In this document: one piece after another, positions 1 to 6,827 of the stretch
Position numbering within the stretch: the first letter of the stretch is position 1
How the letters are laid out: every line of letters starts with the position of its first letter
Source: an uncultured Muribaculaceae bacterium
GTDB taxonomy: Bacteria; Bacteroidota; Bacteroidia; Bacteroidales; Muribaculaceae
Direction of reading: 5' to 3'
Length of the DNA stretch: 64,000 nucleotides
Assembly (NCBI GenBank): GCA_910578075.1
Contig: CAJTPK010000004.1
Span: 1 to 64,000, forward strand
The notes under the pieces: model-generated
The model's database searches: none
What the model was told of the DNA's origin: nothing
Seen by the model: only the letters and a program-made list of their open reading frames with translations
Made by a program: the position numbers and the translations under genes

Positions 1-53
1 TAGCACTGCAGTTTTTGGTTCTGCCTGTCCAGGTTCGAATCCTGGTAAGACAA
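1..53 (+). tRNA. tRNA-Gln (TTG), 5' end cut off by window
   Basis: This is the 3' part of a tRNA. The anticodon stem GCAG/CTGC encloses a loop with anticodon TTG. The T arm is CCAGG-TTCGAAT-CCTGG, and the acceptor strand TAAGACA is followed by discriminator A at 53. CCA is not encoded, which is common in Bacteroidetes. The acceptor 5' strand and D arm lie before base 1. Confidence 0.93.
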
Positions 54-59
54 CACCGA

Positions 60-101
60 ATGAGTGGATAAGTCATTAGACTTATCCACTCATCTCTTTT
101 T
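60..101 (+). terminator. Rho-independent terminator of tRNA-Gln
   Basis: A perfect 15-bp inverted repeat (60-74 with 79-93) has a 4-base loop ATTA and is followed by CTCTTTTT. It sits 7 bases after the tRNA end and so ends the tRNA transcript. Confidence 0.92.
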
Positions 102-154
102 AGCCATCACCGTAACGTACTTACATATTTATAGGCATGTTCTAAGTATATTAG

Positions 155-185
155 ATTGTTACCTCAATAATTATTCGTAAATTTG
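155..185 (+). promoter_or_regulatory. Bacteroidetes-type promoter for the DUF3791 cassette
   Basis: The -7 box TAAATTTG at 178-185 fits TAnnTTTG. An ATTG at 155-158 lies 19 bases upstream, at the usual distance for the -33 TTTG box. Transcription would start near 192, so the TTG at 183 cannot be the start codon of the gene that follows. Confidence 0.6.
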
Positions 186-239
186 CATAATATAGGATGT
201 GGCAAGAACAATGTGCCGACCATCTATATTAGAGTGAGT

Positions 240-488
240 ATGAATGAAAAATCAATATACAATCGAGAATACACAGGAGACGATACCATCCCGGCTTTTG
301 TGACTTTCTGCATAGAACAGTATAAGAACCATAAGGGCATATCGGGAGCAGAAGCCATGCAGGTTCTTGCTGATACCGGTGTAATTGAATATCTTGCAGA
401 GCATTACGATGCGCTCCACTTGGAAAGAGGAAAGTGGATTCTCAATGACATAGACAGACTCGTTGAATCTAAAGCATTGCTAAAATGA
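240..488 (+). CDS. DUF3791 family small protein
   Basis: This is a small acidic protein of 82 residues. The core, FCIEQYKNHKGISGAEAMQV followed by GVIEYLAEHYDALH, matches the DUF3791 pattern (a helical family of 60-80 residues). In Bacteroidales and Firmicutes these genes usually sit beside a DUF3990 gene, and here the stop overlaps the ATG of a DUF3990 remnant (ATGA at 485-488). I chose ATG 240 over the upstream TTG 183 because 183 lies inside the promoter box. The biochemical role is unknown. The conserved pairing with DUF3990, which I recall as an ADP-ribosyltransferase-like fold, suggests an accessory or neutralising partner, but that is inference. The neighbouring toxin-like gene is broken, so this copy may be an orphan. 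Confidence 0.72.
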   Translation: MNEKSIYNREYTGDDTIPAFVTFCIEQYKNHKGISGAEAMQVLADTGVIEYLAEHYDALHLERGKWILNDIDRLVESKALLK

Positions 489-684
489 AAATGATTTTAT
501 ATCATGGAGGTAGCCATATAATAGAATAATACGACAGTTTGCTCTATTTGAAGGAGGTATTATAAGCAAGAAAACTCTGATCGAGGAGCTGATGGCATAT
601 AAGCTGGTAGATCAATACCTTTTCCATTCCACTAAATCACTCCGATTCTTGGAATATCGAACATATAAGCTGATAGAGTTATGA
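485..684 (+). pseudogene. DUF3990 gene remnant with large internal deletion
   Basis: Two pieces of one DUF3990 protein survive. From the ATG at 485 the sequence reads MKMILYHGGSHIIE and then stops at 527; this matches the N-terminus typical of DUF3990 (MxLYHGS). In another frame, about 538-684 reads FALFEGGIISKKTLIEEL and then DQYLFHSTKSLRFLEY, which matches the C-terminal end of the family. Intact members are about 150-170 residues, so roughly 90-100 central residues are missing, including those expected to form the active fold. The flanking ATGA overlaps with the genes on both sides (485-488 and 681-684) are kept, so the operon layout is intact while the middle gene is dead. Confidence 0.75.
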
Positions 685-899
685 CAAAACCAATTGATTC
701 TGATAATCTATATCTTATACTGCCATTCAAAGTTACGCAAATGGCACTCCTTTATGCCAAGAAATTCAACGTCAAGATTCTTGACGCAATCAAGATCATA
801 TATAAATCAAATACCTACCGAGACCTTGAACGGGAGGAGACAAAACTTTGGCATCTCGGCCCTGTAGCTCTGTTGGAATATATGGCAGAGCATAACTGA
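681..899 (+). CDS. Short DUF3791-like protein, third gene of the cassette
   Basis: This 72-residue protein has the pattern LPFKVTQMALLYAKKFNVK followed by AIKIIYKSNTYRDLE and EETKLWHLGPVALLEY. Small proteins of this kind follow DUF3990 genes in DUF3791-DUF3990-DUF3791 cassettes. Its ATG overlaps the stop of the DUF3990 remnant (ATGA), implying coupled translation in the original operon. There is no signal peptide or membrane segment. Function is unknown. It ends one base before the convergent WG-repeat gene, with no terminator hairpin between them. Confidence 0.6.
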   Translation: MTKPIDSDNLYLILPFKVTQMALLYAKKFNVKILDAIKIIYKSNTYRDLEREETKLWHLGPVALLEYMAEHN

Positions 900-1442
900 C
901 TACCACGGTCGCCGTGGCGGCGTGGCAGGCTTGAAATCCCAGGGTGTCTTGTGGTAATCGGTGATTCGTTTACCGGCTGTATTCAGAAGATACCATCCCA
1001 TCACCTTATCCTTGACAAGCGCGACGCCCTTGTGGAAAGGGTATGCCTCATCGAAATAGTCTGAAACAAGCCTGTTCCCCTGACCATTGATAAATGTCCA
1101 ACCCATAACTTTATCCTTCACCAATGCATAACCTTCATGGAAATCATCGGCATCGGCATAATAGTCGGTAAATTTTTGTCCTGAAAGATTGATAAAACAC
1201 CATCCCATTATCTTATCTTTGACAGCAGCCGCGCCTTGACTGTAAGGGCGTATCTCTTGATAATAATCACTGATCCTGTTCCCTTCAAGATCCGATACAT
1301 ACCAGCCCATGATCCTATCTTTCTGAATCATCAGACTCGGAGCGTCATAATAGTAGTTACTACTATCATAGGGATAATAATATTGCGCACTTGCAGAAGC
1401 AAACGCACAAACCAACGTAATCATAAAGATAAACTGTTTCAT
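900..1442 (-). CDS. Secreted WG-repeat protein
   Basis: This 180-residue protein starts with a Sec signal peptide (cleavage likely after SASA, about residue 19) and a Tyr-rich linker. Four tandem WG-type repeats follow. Each has the core KD(K/R)(I/V)MGW, a hydrophobic strand, G(N/Q/K)xxxDYY and a short loop. WG repeats (PF14903) form small beta units in secreted or surface proteins of gut Bacteroidetes and have no known catalytic role. The C-terminus is short and Pro/Arg-rich. The protein is probably periplasmic or surface exposed; its ligand is unknown. It stands alone on the minus strand. Confidence 0.8.
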   Translation of the reverse strand: MKQFIFMITLVCAFASASAQYYYPYDSSNYYYDAPSLMIQKDRIMGWYVSDLEGNRISDYYQEIRPYSQGAAAVKDKIMGWCFINLSGQKFTDYYADADDFHEGYALVKDKVMGWTFINGQGNRLVSDYFDEAYPFHKGVALVKDKVMGWYLLNTAGKRITDYHKTPWDFKPATPPRRPW

Positions 1443-1604
1443 ATCCGGCTTTTTTTATTAGACCCCGAAAACAACAGAATGTTTAATAAAGCATTTTTAT
1501 TGGTCTGGTAAATATGCATAATCATCATAAATATTGGAAATTTTGGTCTTCCAAGTCCCATTATATGGAATGGTATAACACAGAGCCGCCGGTGCAACAA
1601 TTTC

Positions 1605-1782
1605 GCTATGAAATCCCGAAGGGATGGAACAATTGTAACACACCATAGAGATGGATGAGGAACGAAATCCATCGATGGTGTGGTGTTTATTATAGCGACA
1701 TGCCTCGGCTTCGAAGAAGTCGGTCAAATCTAATATTCACAGCTAATTGGTAGACTTCTTCGAAGCCGTTTAACGCGCAATG
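1605..1782. repeat. Dispersed non-coding element, half copy
   Basis: This about 175-bp stretch is collinear with 61038-61205. Shared blocks include GATGGAACAATTGTAAC, CGATGGTGTGG, GCGAC and CGGCTTCGAAGAAGTCG. A spacer and GACTTCTTCGAAGCCGT follow. The last two blocks form a hairpin (1706-1771). Unlike the copy at 61 kb, no mirrored second arm is present. The rest of 1443-1892 shows no gene I can support. Confidence 0.75.
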
Positions 1783-1892
1783 GTAATATCATGACAAGAA
1801 TTCCAAAATGTTGGTATATCATCAGTCATATTCAGGTAGATTAATTTACATTTATTAACACTATCATGTCGAGTTTTTGCAGCGTTAAGGAA

Positions 1893-1922
1893 TAAATTTG
1901 CAACTGAAAGCCGGAGGCTTTC
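1893..1922 (+). promoter_or_regulatory. Promoter -7 box and leader hairpin for a small ORF
   Basis: TAAATTTG at 1893-1900 fits the Bacteroidetes -7 box TAnnTTTG, though no good -33 box is seen at the right distance. It is followed by the hairpin GAAAGCC-GGA-GGCTTTC at about 1906-1922, which would lie at the 5' end of the transcript of the ORF at 1949. Confidence 0.45.
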
Positions 1923-1948
1923 CCTGTAACCTTTTAAACTATACGACT

Positions 1949-2026
1949 ATGACATTTATCATTTTCCTTCTCTGCGGTCTCGCATGGCTTGGTCAGGCAC
2001 TGAAAGACGGTGGAAACGTAAATTAA
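1949..2026 (+). CDS. Candidate 25-residue membrane peptide
   Basis: The reading frame MTFIIFLLCGLAWLGQALKD plus GGNVN is hydrophobic over residues 2-17, enough for one membrane helix, with a polar C-terminus. It has its own -7 box and leader. It points toward the 3' end of the convergent sodium symporter gene and stops 26 bases before it. Some NSS transporters work with very small partner peptides (MetS of Corynebacterium is known), but those are co-transcribed, so that parallel is weak. I do not recognise the family. It could be chance, but a promoter box upstream and the single-helix composition argue for a real gene. Confidence 0.4.
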   Translation: MTFIIFLLCGLAWLGQALKDGGNVN

Positions 2027-2052
2027 GTCACTACGATTTTTATGAGTCGTGC

Positions 2053-3411
2053 CTATATCAGTCCTGATGAGTCGAGGAAGATCAGCAGGATAGCTACCGG
2101 ACACACCCAACGGAGGAAAAATACCAGCGGGCGAAGCCAACGGCATGGATATGCACCATTGTCTGTGAGTTGCTCACGGATATAGCGGCGGTCGATAACC
2201 CAACCGACAAATATGGAGCACAGCATGCCTCCCAATGGCATCAGTATGTTGGACGCGACATAATCCAAAACATCAAACAACGGAGTTCCTCCAATAGCCA
2301 GACTACGACACGGGCCAAGGCTTAACGCGCACAAGATGCTGACAACAATCCCTATGCCGCATGCGGTCATTGTCGCCTTCTTTCGACTGAATTTATATTG
2401 ATCTGTAAGAACAGATGTGAAGATTTCCGTAATCGAGATGGTTGAGGTCAGCGACGCTACAAAAAGCAGCAGGAAGAAAAGTGTGGACCAAACTCCACCC
2501 GCCGCCATCCGATAGAAAATATTGGGAAGCACCTCGAACACAAGTGTCGGACCGGCAGAAGGCGAAAAGCCATATGAAAACACTGCCGGAAAGATGATGA
2601 CACCGCTCATCACGGCTACAGCGGAATCGAGTGCCATTGTTGTCATGGCTGTCTGTCCCAACCGCGTCTTATCCGTAAAATAGGATGAATACGTGATCAT
2701 ACACCCCATTCCCAGACTAAGCGAGAAGAACGCCTGTCCCAATGCTCCAAGCAATGTAGAGGAGTCAATCTTGGAGAAATCCGGATAAAAGAGGAATCTC
2801 ATACCCTCTCCAAAACCCGGAAGCATGAAGGAATGAACGCAGAAAACCAACAGAATCACAAACAGCAGCGGCATAAGTATGTTCGATACCCGTTCTATCC
2901 CCTTGGTCACTCCTCTTGCAAGAACGTAAAAATTGCACAGCGAGAAGACCACCGTCCATACCACCGGTTGCCAACCGGCAGTCATCTCAAGGAATTGTCT
3001 GTGCCCGGCCTCCGGTGACGAGAAATCCACCATCCCGAACATGGACTCCACACAATATTCAAGAGTCCATCCGGCAACCACACTATAGAAACCCGTTATA
3101 AGTATAGAAGCGAGCACAGCAAGATAACCAGCAATTTTCCATCCCTTTGCCTTTGAAAAATAAGCATACGCACCCATCGCGTCACTACGTGAGCCCCTCC
3201 CCATAATAAATTCAGCTATCAGCACGGGGACACCGATCATAATGGCAAACGCAAAATAACATATCAGAAAAGCTCCTCCGCCATGGCTACCTGCTTCATA
3301 AGGGAAACGCCATATATTTCCCAATCCGACTGCTGAACCCACTGTTGTCGCGATGGCAGCGAAGCGGGATCCGAATACCGCCCTGCCACTCTTATTATTC
3401 AACTCTTTCAT
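2053..3411 (-). CDS. Sodium-dependent transporter, NSS (SNF) family
   Basis: This inner-membrane symporter of about 452 residues belongs to the LeuT/MhsT group and is predicted to co-import an amino acid with Na+. The start ATG at 3411 gives MKELNNKSGRAVFGSRFAAI; a more upstream ATG would add 13 unlikely residues. The family signature in TM1 is clear (GSAVGLGNIWRFPYEAG, then HGGGAFL), with glycines and backbone that form the Na+ and substrate sites. About 11-12 hydrophobic segments follow, ending WVCPVAILLIFLDSSGLI. It appears monocistronic, with a 209-bp divergent gap to the DUF4332 gene. Substrate cannot be told from sequence; bacterial relatives carry Trp, Leu, Met or Tyr. Confidence 0.9.
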   Translation of the reverse strand: MKELNNKSGRAVFGSRFAAIATTVGSAVGLGNIWRFPYEAGSHGGGAFLICYFAFAIMIGVPVLIAEFIMGRGSRSDAMGAYAYFSKAKGWKIAGYLAVLASILITGFYSVVAGWTLEYCVESMFGMVDFSSPEAGHRQFLEMTAGWQPVVWTVVFSLCNFYVLARGVTKGIERVSNILMPLLFVILLVFCVHSFMLPGFGEGMRFLFYPDFSKIDSSTLLGALGQAFFSLSLGMGCMITYSSYFTDKTRLGQTAMTTMALDSAVAVMSGVIIFPAVFSYGFSPSAGPTLVFEVLPNIFYRMAAGGVWSTLFFLLLFVASLTSTISITEIFTSVLTDQYKFSRKKATMTACGIGIVVSILCALSLGPCRSLAIGGTPLFDVLDYVASNILMPLGGMLCSIFVGWVIDRRYIREQLTDNGAYPCRWLRPLVFFLRWVCPVAILLIFLDSSGLI

Positions 3412-3620
3412 ATCTGGCAAAATTATAAAAATTTCATCAATCCGCCACATCCAAAACAGTATTATCCCGAAATCAATAACAAAATTCCTGCAAATTCAGA
3501 TTTCCCAAATCACTCTAAATTAACTCCTCTAACTATTGATTAGATAAAACCTGCGGCGGGTGTCGGTTGTTTTAACAGCAAGAGGCGATATTGCTTCGCA
3601 ATCCTTAAAAGAAGATTGCC

Positions 3621-4028
3621 ATGAATTACAAAGTTATAGAAATCGAAGGAGTAGGCGAAGCCTATGCCGCGAAATTAAACGAAGCCGGAATCGAGACGGC
3701 AGCAGAATATCTTGAGGTATGCAAGACTCCCGCAGGCAGAAAAAGCCTTGGAGAGAAAACTGAGATCAGCTGCAAGCTTATCCTCAAATGGGCAAACCAT
3801 ACAGATCTGTATCGTGTGCCCGGCATCGGTCCGCAGTTTGCAGAATTGCTTGAGGCTTCCGGTGTCGACACAGTCAAAGAGCTGCGCCACCGCAAGCCCG
3901 AAGCTCTCGCAGCAAAACTGGAGGCAGTGAATGCAGAGAAGAAACTGACCCGGCGCGTCCCATCAGTCAAGGAAGTTGAAAAGATGATCGAGGCAGCCAA
4001 AGAACTCGACCCCGTCATGACATATTAA
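3621..4028 (+). CDS. DUF4332 helix-hairpin-helix protein
   Basis: This 135-residue cytoplasmic protein holds two helix-hairpin-helix-like units. The first has IEGVGEAYAAKLNEAGI (about residues 9-25) and the second VPGIGPQFAELLEASGV (about 66-82). This is the layout of DUF4332, a family resembling DNA-binding HhH pairs in polymerases and nucleases. No nuclease motif accompanies it. Its role is unknown and DNA binding is only inferred from fold. The gene stands alone and ends at a strong bidirectional terminator. Confidence 0.82.
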   Translation: MNYKVIEIEGVGEAYAAKLNEAGIETAAEYLEVCKTPAGRKSLGEKTEISCKLILKWANHTDLYRVPGIGPQFAELLEASGVDTVKELRHRKPEALAAKLEAVNAEKKLTRRVPSVKEVEKMIEAAKELDPVMTY

Positions 4029-4030
4029 CC

Positions 4031-4077
4031 TTATAAAAATTAGGCATCGCTCAAAAGCGATGCCTAATTTTTATAAA
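4031..4077. terminator. Bidirectional intrinsic terminator
   Basis: TAAAAATTAGGCATCGCT and its complement are separated by a 4-base loop CAAA, with A and T tracts on the two sides. It serves the DUF4332 gene on the plus strand and the flavin reductase-like gene on the minus strand. Confidence 0.92.
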
Positions 4078-4123
4078 TCCCTACGCTGAAACAGATAATA
4101 GATCAAATAAACTGTTTTAAGCG

Positions 4124-4690
4124 TTATTTCAAAGCCTTGCCGGCTTGAAATGCCGGGGCGATCGGTGAGCCTAACGGACGGTAGACGTGCTGTTCCGAAT
4201 CGTAGATTATAGGACGCAGACGTGAATAATCCACATGACCTTTCTCGTCAAGCACAGTGTCGTCGGCAACAGTACGGACCACTTCGCCTACAACCCGCAC
4301 TCCTCCGTCGCCATTGTCAGTGATCGAAACCACCTTGCATTCCATGGCGATCATGAATTCCTCGATAATCGGGGCATTCACCTTCTCACCCTTCTTCACG
4401 GTGGCATGCACCCTGCTCATTTTCTCCTTGTCGTGTCCGGAGGTTATGCCCAGATAGTCGGCAAGCTCCACACGCTCCTCATCCGCGATATGAAGGGTGA
4501 AAGCTTTCTGAAGACGGAGGTTTTCCGTTGTCTTATGGTTTGAGGATATGTTTATCGCTATCTCCTTGTCCCAGCACTGTCCGCCCCACGCCACATTCAT
4601 AGCATCGGGAGTGCCGTCGGCATCATAGGTGCCGATAATGAGCACCGGCTGCGGAGCCACAACCGGTCTCGTCTTGATTTCCTTAAGCAT
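4124..4690 (-). CDS. Flavin reductase-like FMN-binding protein
   Basis: This cytoplasmic protein of 188 residues has the flavin reductase-like split-barrel domain (PF01613) that binds FMN non-covalently. Characteristic stretches are PVLIIGTYDADGTPDAMNVAWG at about 16-37, INISSNHKTTENLR and FTLHIADEE. The family includes NADH:FMN oxidoreductases and many uncharacterised Bacteroidales flavoproteins, so the physiological electron acceptor is unknown. It is separated from the PUL by about 90 bases and is probably a separate unit. Confidence 0.85.
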   Translation of the reverse strand: MLKEIKTRPVVAPQPVLIIGTYDADGTPDAMNVAWGGQCWDKEIAINISSNHKTTENLRLQKAFTLHIADEERVELADYLGITSGHDKEKMSRVHATVKKGEKVNAPIIEEFMIAMECKVVSITDNGDGGVRVVGEVVRTVADDTVLDEKGHVDYSRLRPIIYDSEQHVYRPLGSPIAPAFQAGKALK

Positions 4691-4778
4691 GATTTCTATA
4701 ATTTTTCAACTATAGTTTCAACGCCCTCACACGCGAATAAGTTTAGAGTCCGTCCATCAATAGAGATGTCTGCTATTT

Positions 4779-6602
4779 TTAATACTCAAAGAGCACATAT
4801 CCGCTTGGTGGCACAGAAACGCGTTGCAAACCTTTTATAAGCTTCTGCGATCCTATCTCCTCACCAAACACATCGTATGTCCTCATCTTGCGTGGTTTCT
4901 TCACAATGTCAAGCATCAACGTTGGAGAGCCGGTGGCATTTATGACATAGCAATCTTTGCATGCCGGATCTACAACCGCCGCACTCATGTCATCATAAAT
5001 TGCCAATATGACCTCTTCATCGCTTTCCGTCTCGATCACAGGATAACACAATTCCGGATGATATGGACGGAATTCCGATTTCAGCAGCGTATTGCGGTGT
5101 TTCTGCGAGAAATCGAGCCAATGTCTGATTACCTTGACATGACTTTCCGGCAGATCTCCGAGCATCATGGAATATTGCACCACTCCAAAGATGGCCGACA
5201 GTATATGGCGTGCGGCATTCTCCGGAGTCTCATGAATATTCCACTCGATCATATCGGAATGAACCGCGCTCCCACCGGAGGTGAGCCGAAGATTTGCTAT
5301 ACGTTGCCGATTACCTTGAATATCCGCAGGACAGTCTCCGGCTCTCAGCATATTGCCATACTGTCGTATTGCCGGTCCCATATAATGTTGTCTGAACTCT
5401 ATGAGAACATCCGGTTTGATCTTGCTTAAACGACGGTATATATCCTTCATCAGCACATCGACCGCCTCCGGCAACGACTTGATGTCTCGTCCCGCATAAT
5501 TATCGGATTGCGCCGGATCATCGCCATCAAATCTGAAACTGTCGATAAAATCAAGTTTAAAACCATCAAGATTATAATCCCTCATTGCAGTCTCATATGT
5601 GGAGCATAGAAAATCCCTCACCTCCGAGAAGCGAGGGTCAAGAACCGCCGCGTCTCCCTCCTTTCTTAGATATTTACCTTTGAATTTTTCATAATTCATG
5701 CTCCTCTCGCCAATATACGGTACTGAATACCAGACCATATATTTCATACCCATATCCTGCACACGTTTCACATGAGCTGCGAAATCGGGGAAACGCTTAC
5801 GGCTCACCTTCCAGTCTCCGCAGAATGCGTATCCCCTGTTATTATCATCTGTCTGCCATCCGTCATCAAGAATCAATGTCTTCATTCCCATCTGAGAAGC
5901 CTTCTTACATTCATGCTCTATTAGGCTATCGGAAACATTCTGATGAAAATTATACCAGGTGGAATACAACGGGTCAAATGCATTTTCCGGAGGCGCCACA
6001 GGTGAGATACCTGCATTTGCAGTCATCCATTCCACCCCTTCCTTTACGGCTTCACTCCAAAAAACCGGACGGCTATCGAGCAGAATCTTTGTCTCATAGG
6101 CATACATGGGTGGTTGCGGGCCATTGAAATAACTCAGATTACCGATAATATTGCAGCCCTCCTCTCGAAGCCCGAATTGTCCACTTACCTCCCGCATGTT
6201 CTCATCGCTGACAACAGTGAGCCTGTTTCCGTTGCTACTGTTGATAAATGAATAGATGGGCATGTCATATGTCAGATTGGTAGAATAAAATCCTTGCCAA
6301 TCCGGACGCAATTGACAGCGGTCCATCTCTCCCGGGCGCCAGAGATGATGAACATCAAGCTGCGGAGTTATCATATTTACGCTGAACCGAGGCGGGATCT
6401 GAAGACTGTCGGCAGACAGCTTAATCGTGATGATCTCTTTCCCATTCTCCTCCTCAAGCTCCGCATTTATTTTCCAGTTTCCAGGATCAGGACAATTCAC
6501 CCGGACATCTCCCACCGCTCTTGTCGTCAAGATTCGTTCATCAGCCATAACCTGCATGCAAGCCAAGGTGGAAATAAATGCTGCAACAAAAAATATTTTC
6601 AT
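4779..6602 (-). CDS. GH36-like alpha-galactosidase, secreted
   Basis: This 607-residue glycosidase has a Sec signal peptide (residues 1-20). An N-terminal beta domain (about 25-180) precedes a TIM barrel. Clan GH-D features are visible: LILDDGWQT at 243-251; DGFKLDF with Asp351 as likely nucleophile; RAGDCPAD with Asp423 as likely acid/base; and VHSDMIEW at 447-454. A C-terminal beta domain ends PPSGYVLFEY. It would remove terminal alpha-linked galactose from glycan side chains in the periplasm. It is the last gene of the PUL. The family call is from motifs; GH27 or other GH-D members are less likely because of size and the GFKLDF motif. Confidence 0.82.
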   Translation of the reverse strand: MKIFFVAAFISTLACMQVMADERILTTRAVGDVRVNCPDPGNWKINAELEEENGKEIITIKLSADSLQIPPRFSVNMITPQLDVHHLWRPGEMDRCQLRPDWQGFYSTNLTYDMPIYSFINSSNGNRLTVVSDENMREVSGQFGLREEGCNIIGNLSYFNGPQPPMYAYETKILLDSRPVFWSEAVKEGVEWMTANAGISPVAPPENAFDPLYSTWYNFHQNVSDSLIEHECKKASQMGMKTLILDDGWQTDDNNRGYAFCGDWKVSRKRFPDFAAHVKRVQDMGMKYMVWYSVPYIGERSMNYEKFKGKYLRKEGDAAVLDPRFSEVRDFLCSTYETAMRDYNLDGFKLDFIDSFRFDGDDPAQSDNYAGRDIKSLPEAVDVLMKDIYRRLSKIKPDVLIEFRQHYMGPAIRQYGNMLRAGDCPADIQGNRQRIANLRLTSGGSAVHSDMIEWNIHETPENAARHILSAIFGVVQYSMMLGDLPESHVKVIRHWLDFSQKHRNTLLKSEFRPYHPELCYPVIETESDEEVILAIYDDMSAAVVDPACKDCYVINATGSPTLMLDIVKKPRKMRTYDVFGEEIGSQKLIKGLQRVSVPPSGYVLFEY

Positions 6603-6614
6603 AAATCCTGTATT

Positions 6615-6694
6615 TTACCCGACGGACATGACTCCCTCCGGGTAATAAAAAAGTGTTTCCCCATTAGTAGTGGTGCGATAAAAATCCTACCACT
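6615..6694 (-). promoter_or_regulatory. Two leader hairpins upstream of the GH36 gene
   Basis: On the minus strand the leader of the GH36 gene can form TTACCCG...CGGGTAA (6615-6621 with 6639-6645) and AGTGGT...ACCACT (6669-6674 with 6689-6694). The second shares TTATCGCACCACT and nearby GGGGAAACA with the leader of the GH63 gene. Function is unknown; an RNA processing, stability or attenuation role is possible. Confidence 0.45.
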
Positions 6695-6780
6695 GCGGTT
6701 AAAATATTAGTATTTAATTAAAGCTCTGCGATGACATCCTCGTCACCACGGGGCCATCTTCTAACCAACTTTTTTTATCA

Positions 6781-6822
6781 AGAGTCCTTCCCATAAAGAT
6801 AATTTTCTTATGAGAAGGACTT
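6781..6822. other. Intergenic hairpin carrying the AGAGTC motif
   Basis: AGTCCTTCCCATAA (6783-6796) pairs with TTATGAGAAGGACT (6808-6821) with one mismatch. It lies just after the GH63 stop codon. The minus-strand sequence after it is A-rich rather than U-rich, so it is not a textbook terminator. It may be a 3' end stabilising or processing hairpin. It contains the recurrent AGAGTCC...CATAAA sequence seen at other PUL junctions. Confidence 0.55.
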
Positions 6823-6827
6823 CAATA

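Noticed and set aside
183..239. TTG start at 183 for the first DUF3791 gene
   Set aside because: The TTG lies inside the -7 promoter box TAAATTTG (178-185), so it would be upstream of the transcript start; ATG 240 fits the family length.
1..900. Prophage or integrative element inserted at tRNA-Gln
   Set aside because: The tRNA is a typical insertion site, but I see no integrase and no repeat of the tRNA 3' end in the following kilobases.
1439..1727. Two overlapping minus-strand frames of 76-77 codons next to the WG-repeat gene
   Set aside because: They lie in the dispersed element and encode no recognisable domain; their sequence matches the spurious frames of the 61-kb palindrome.
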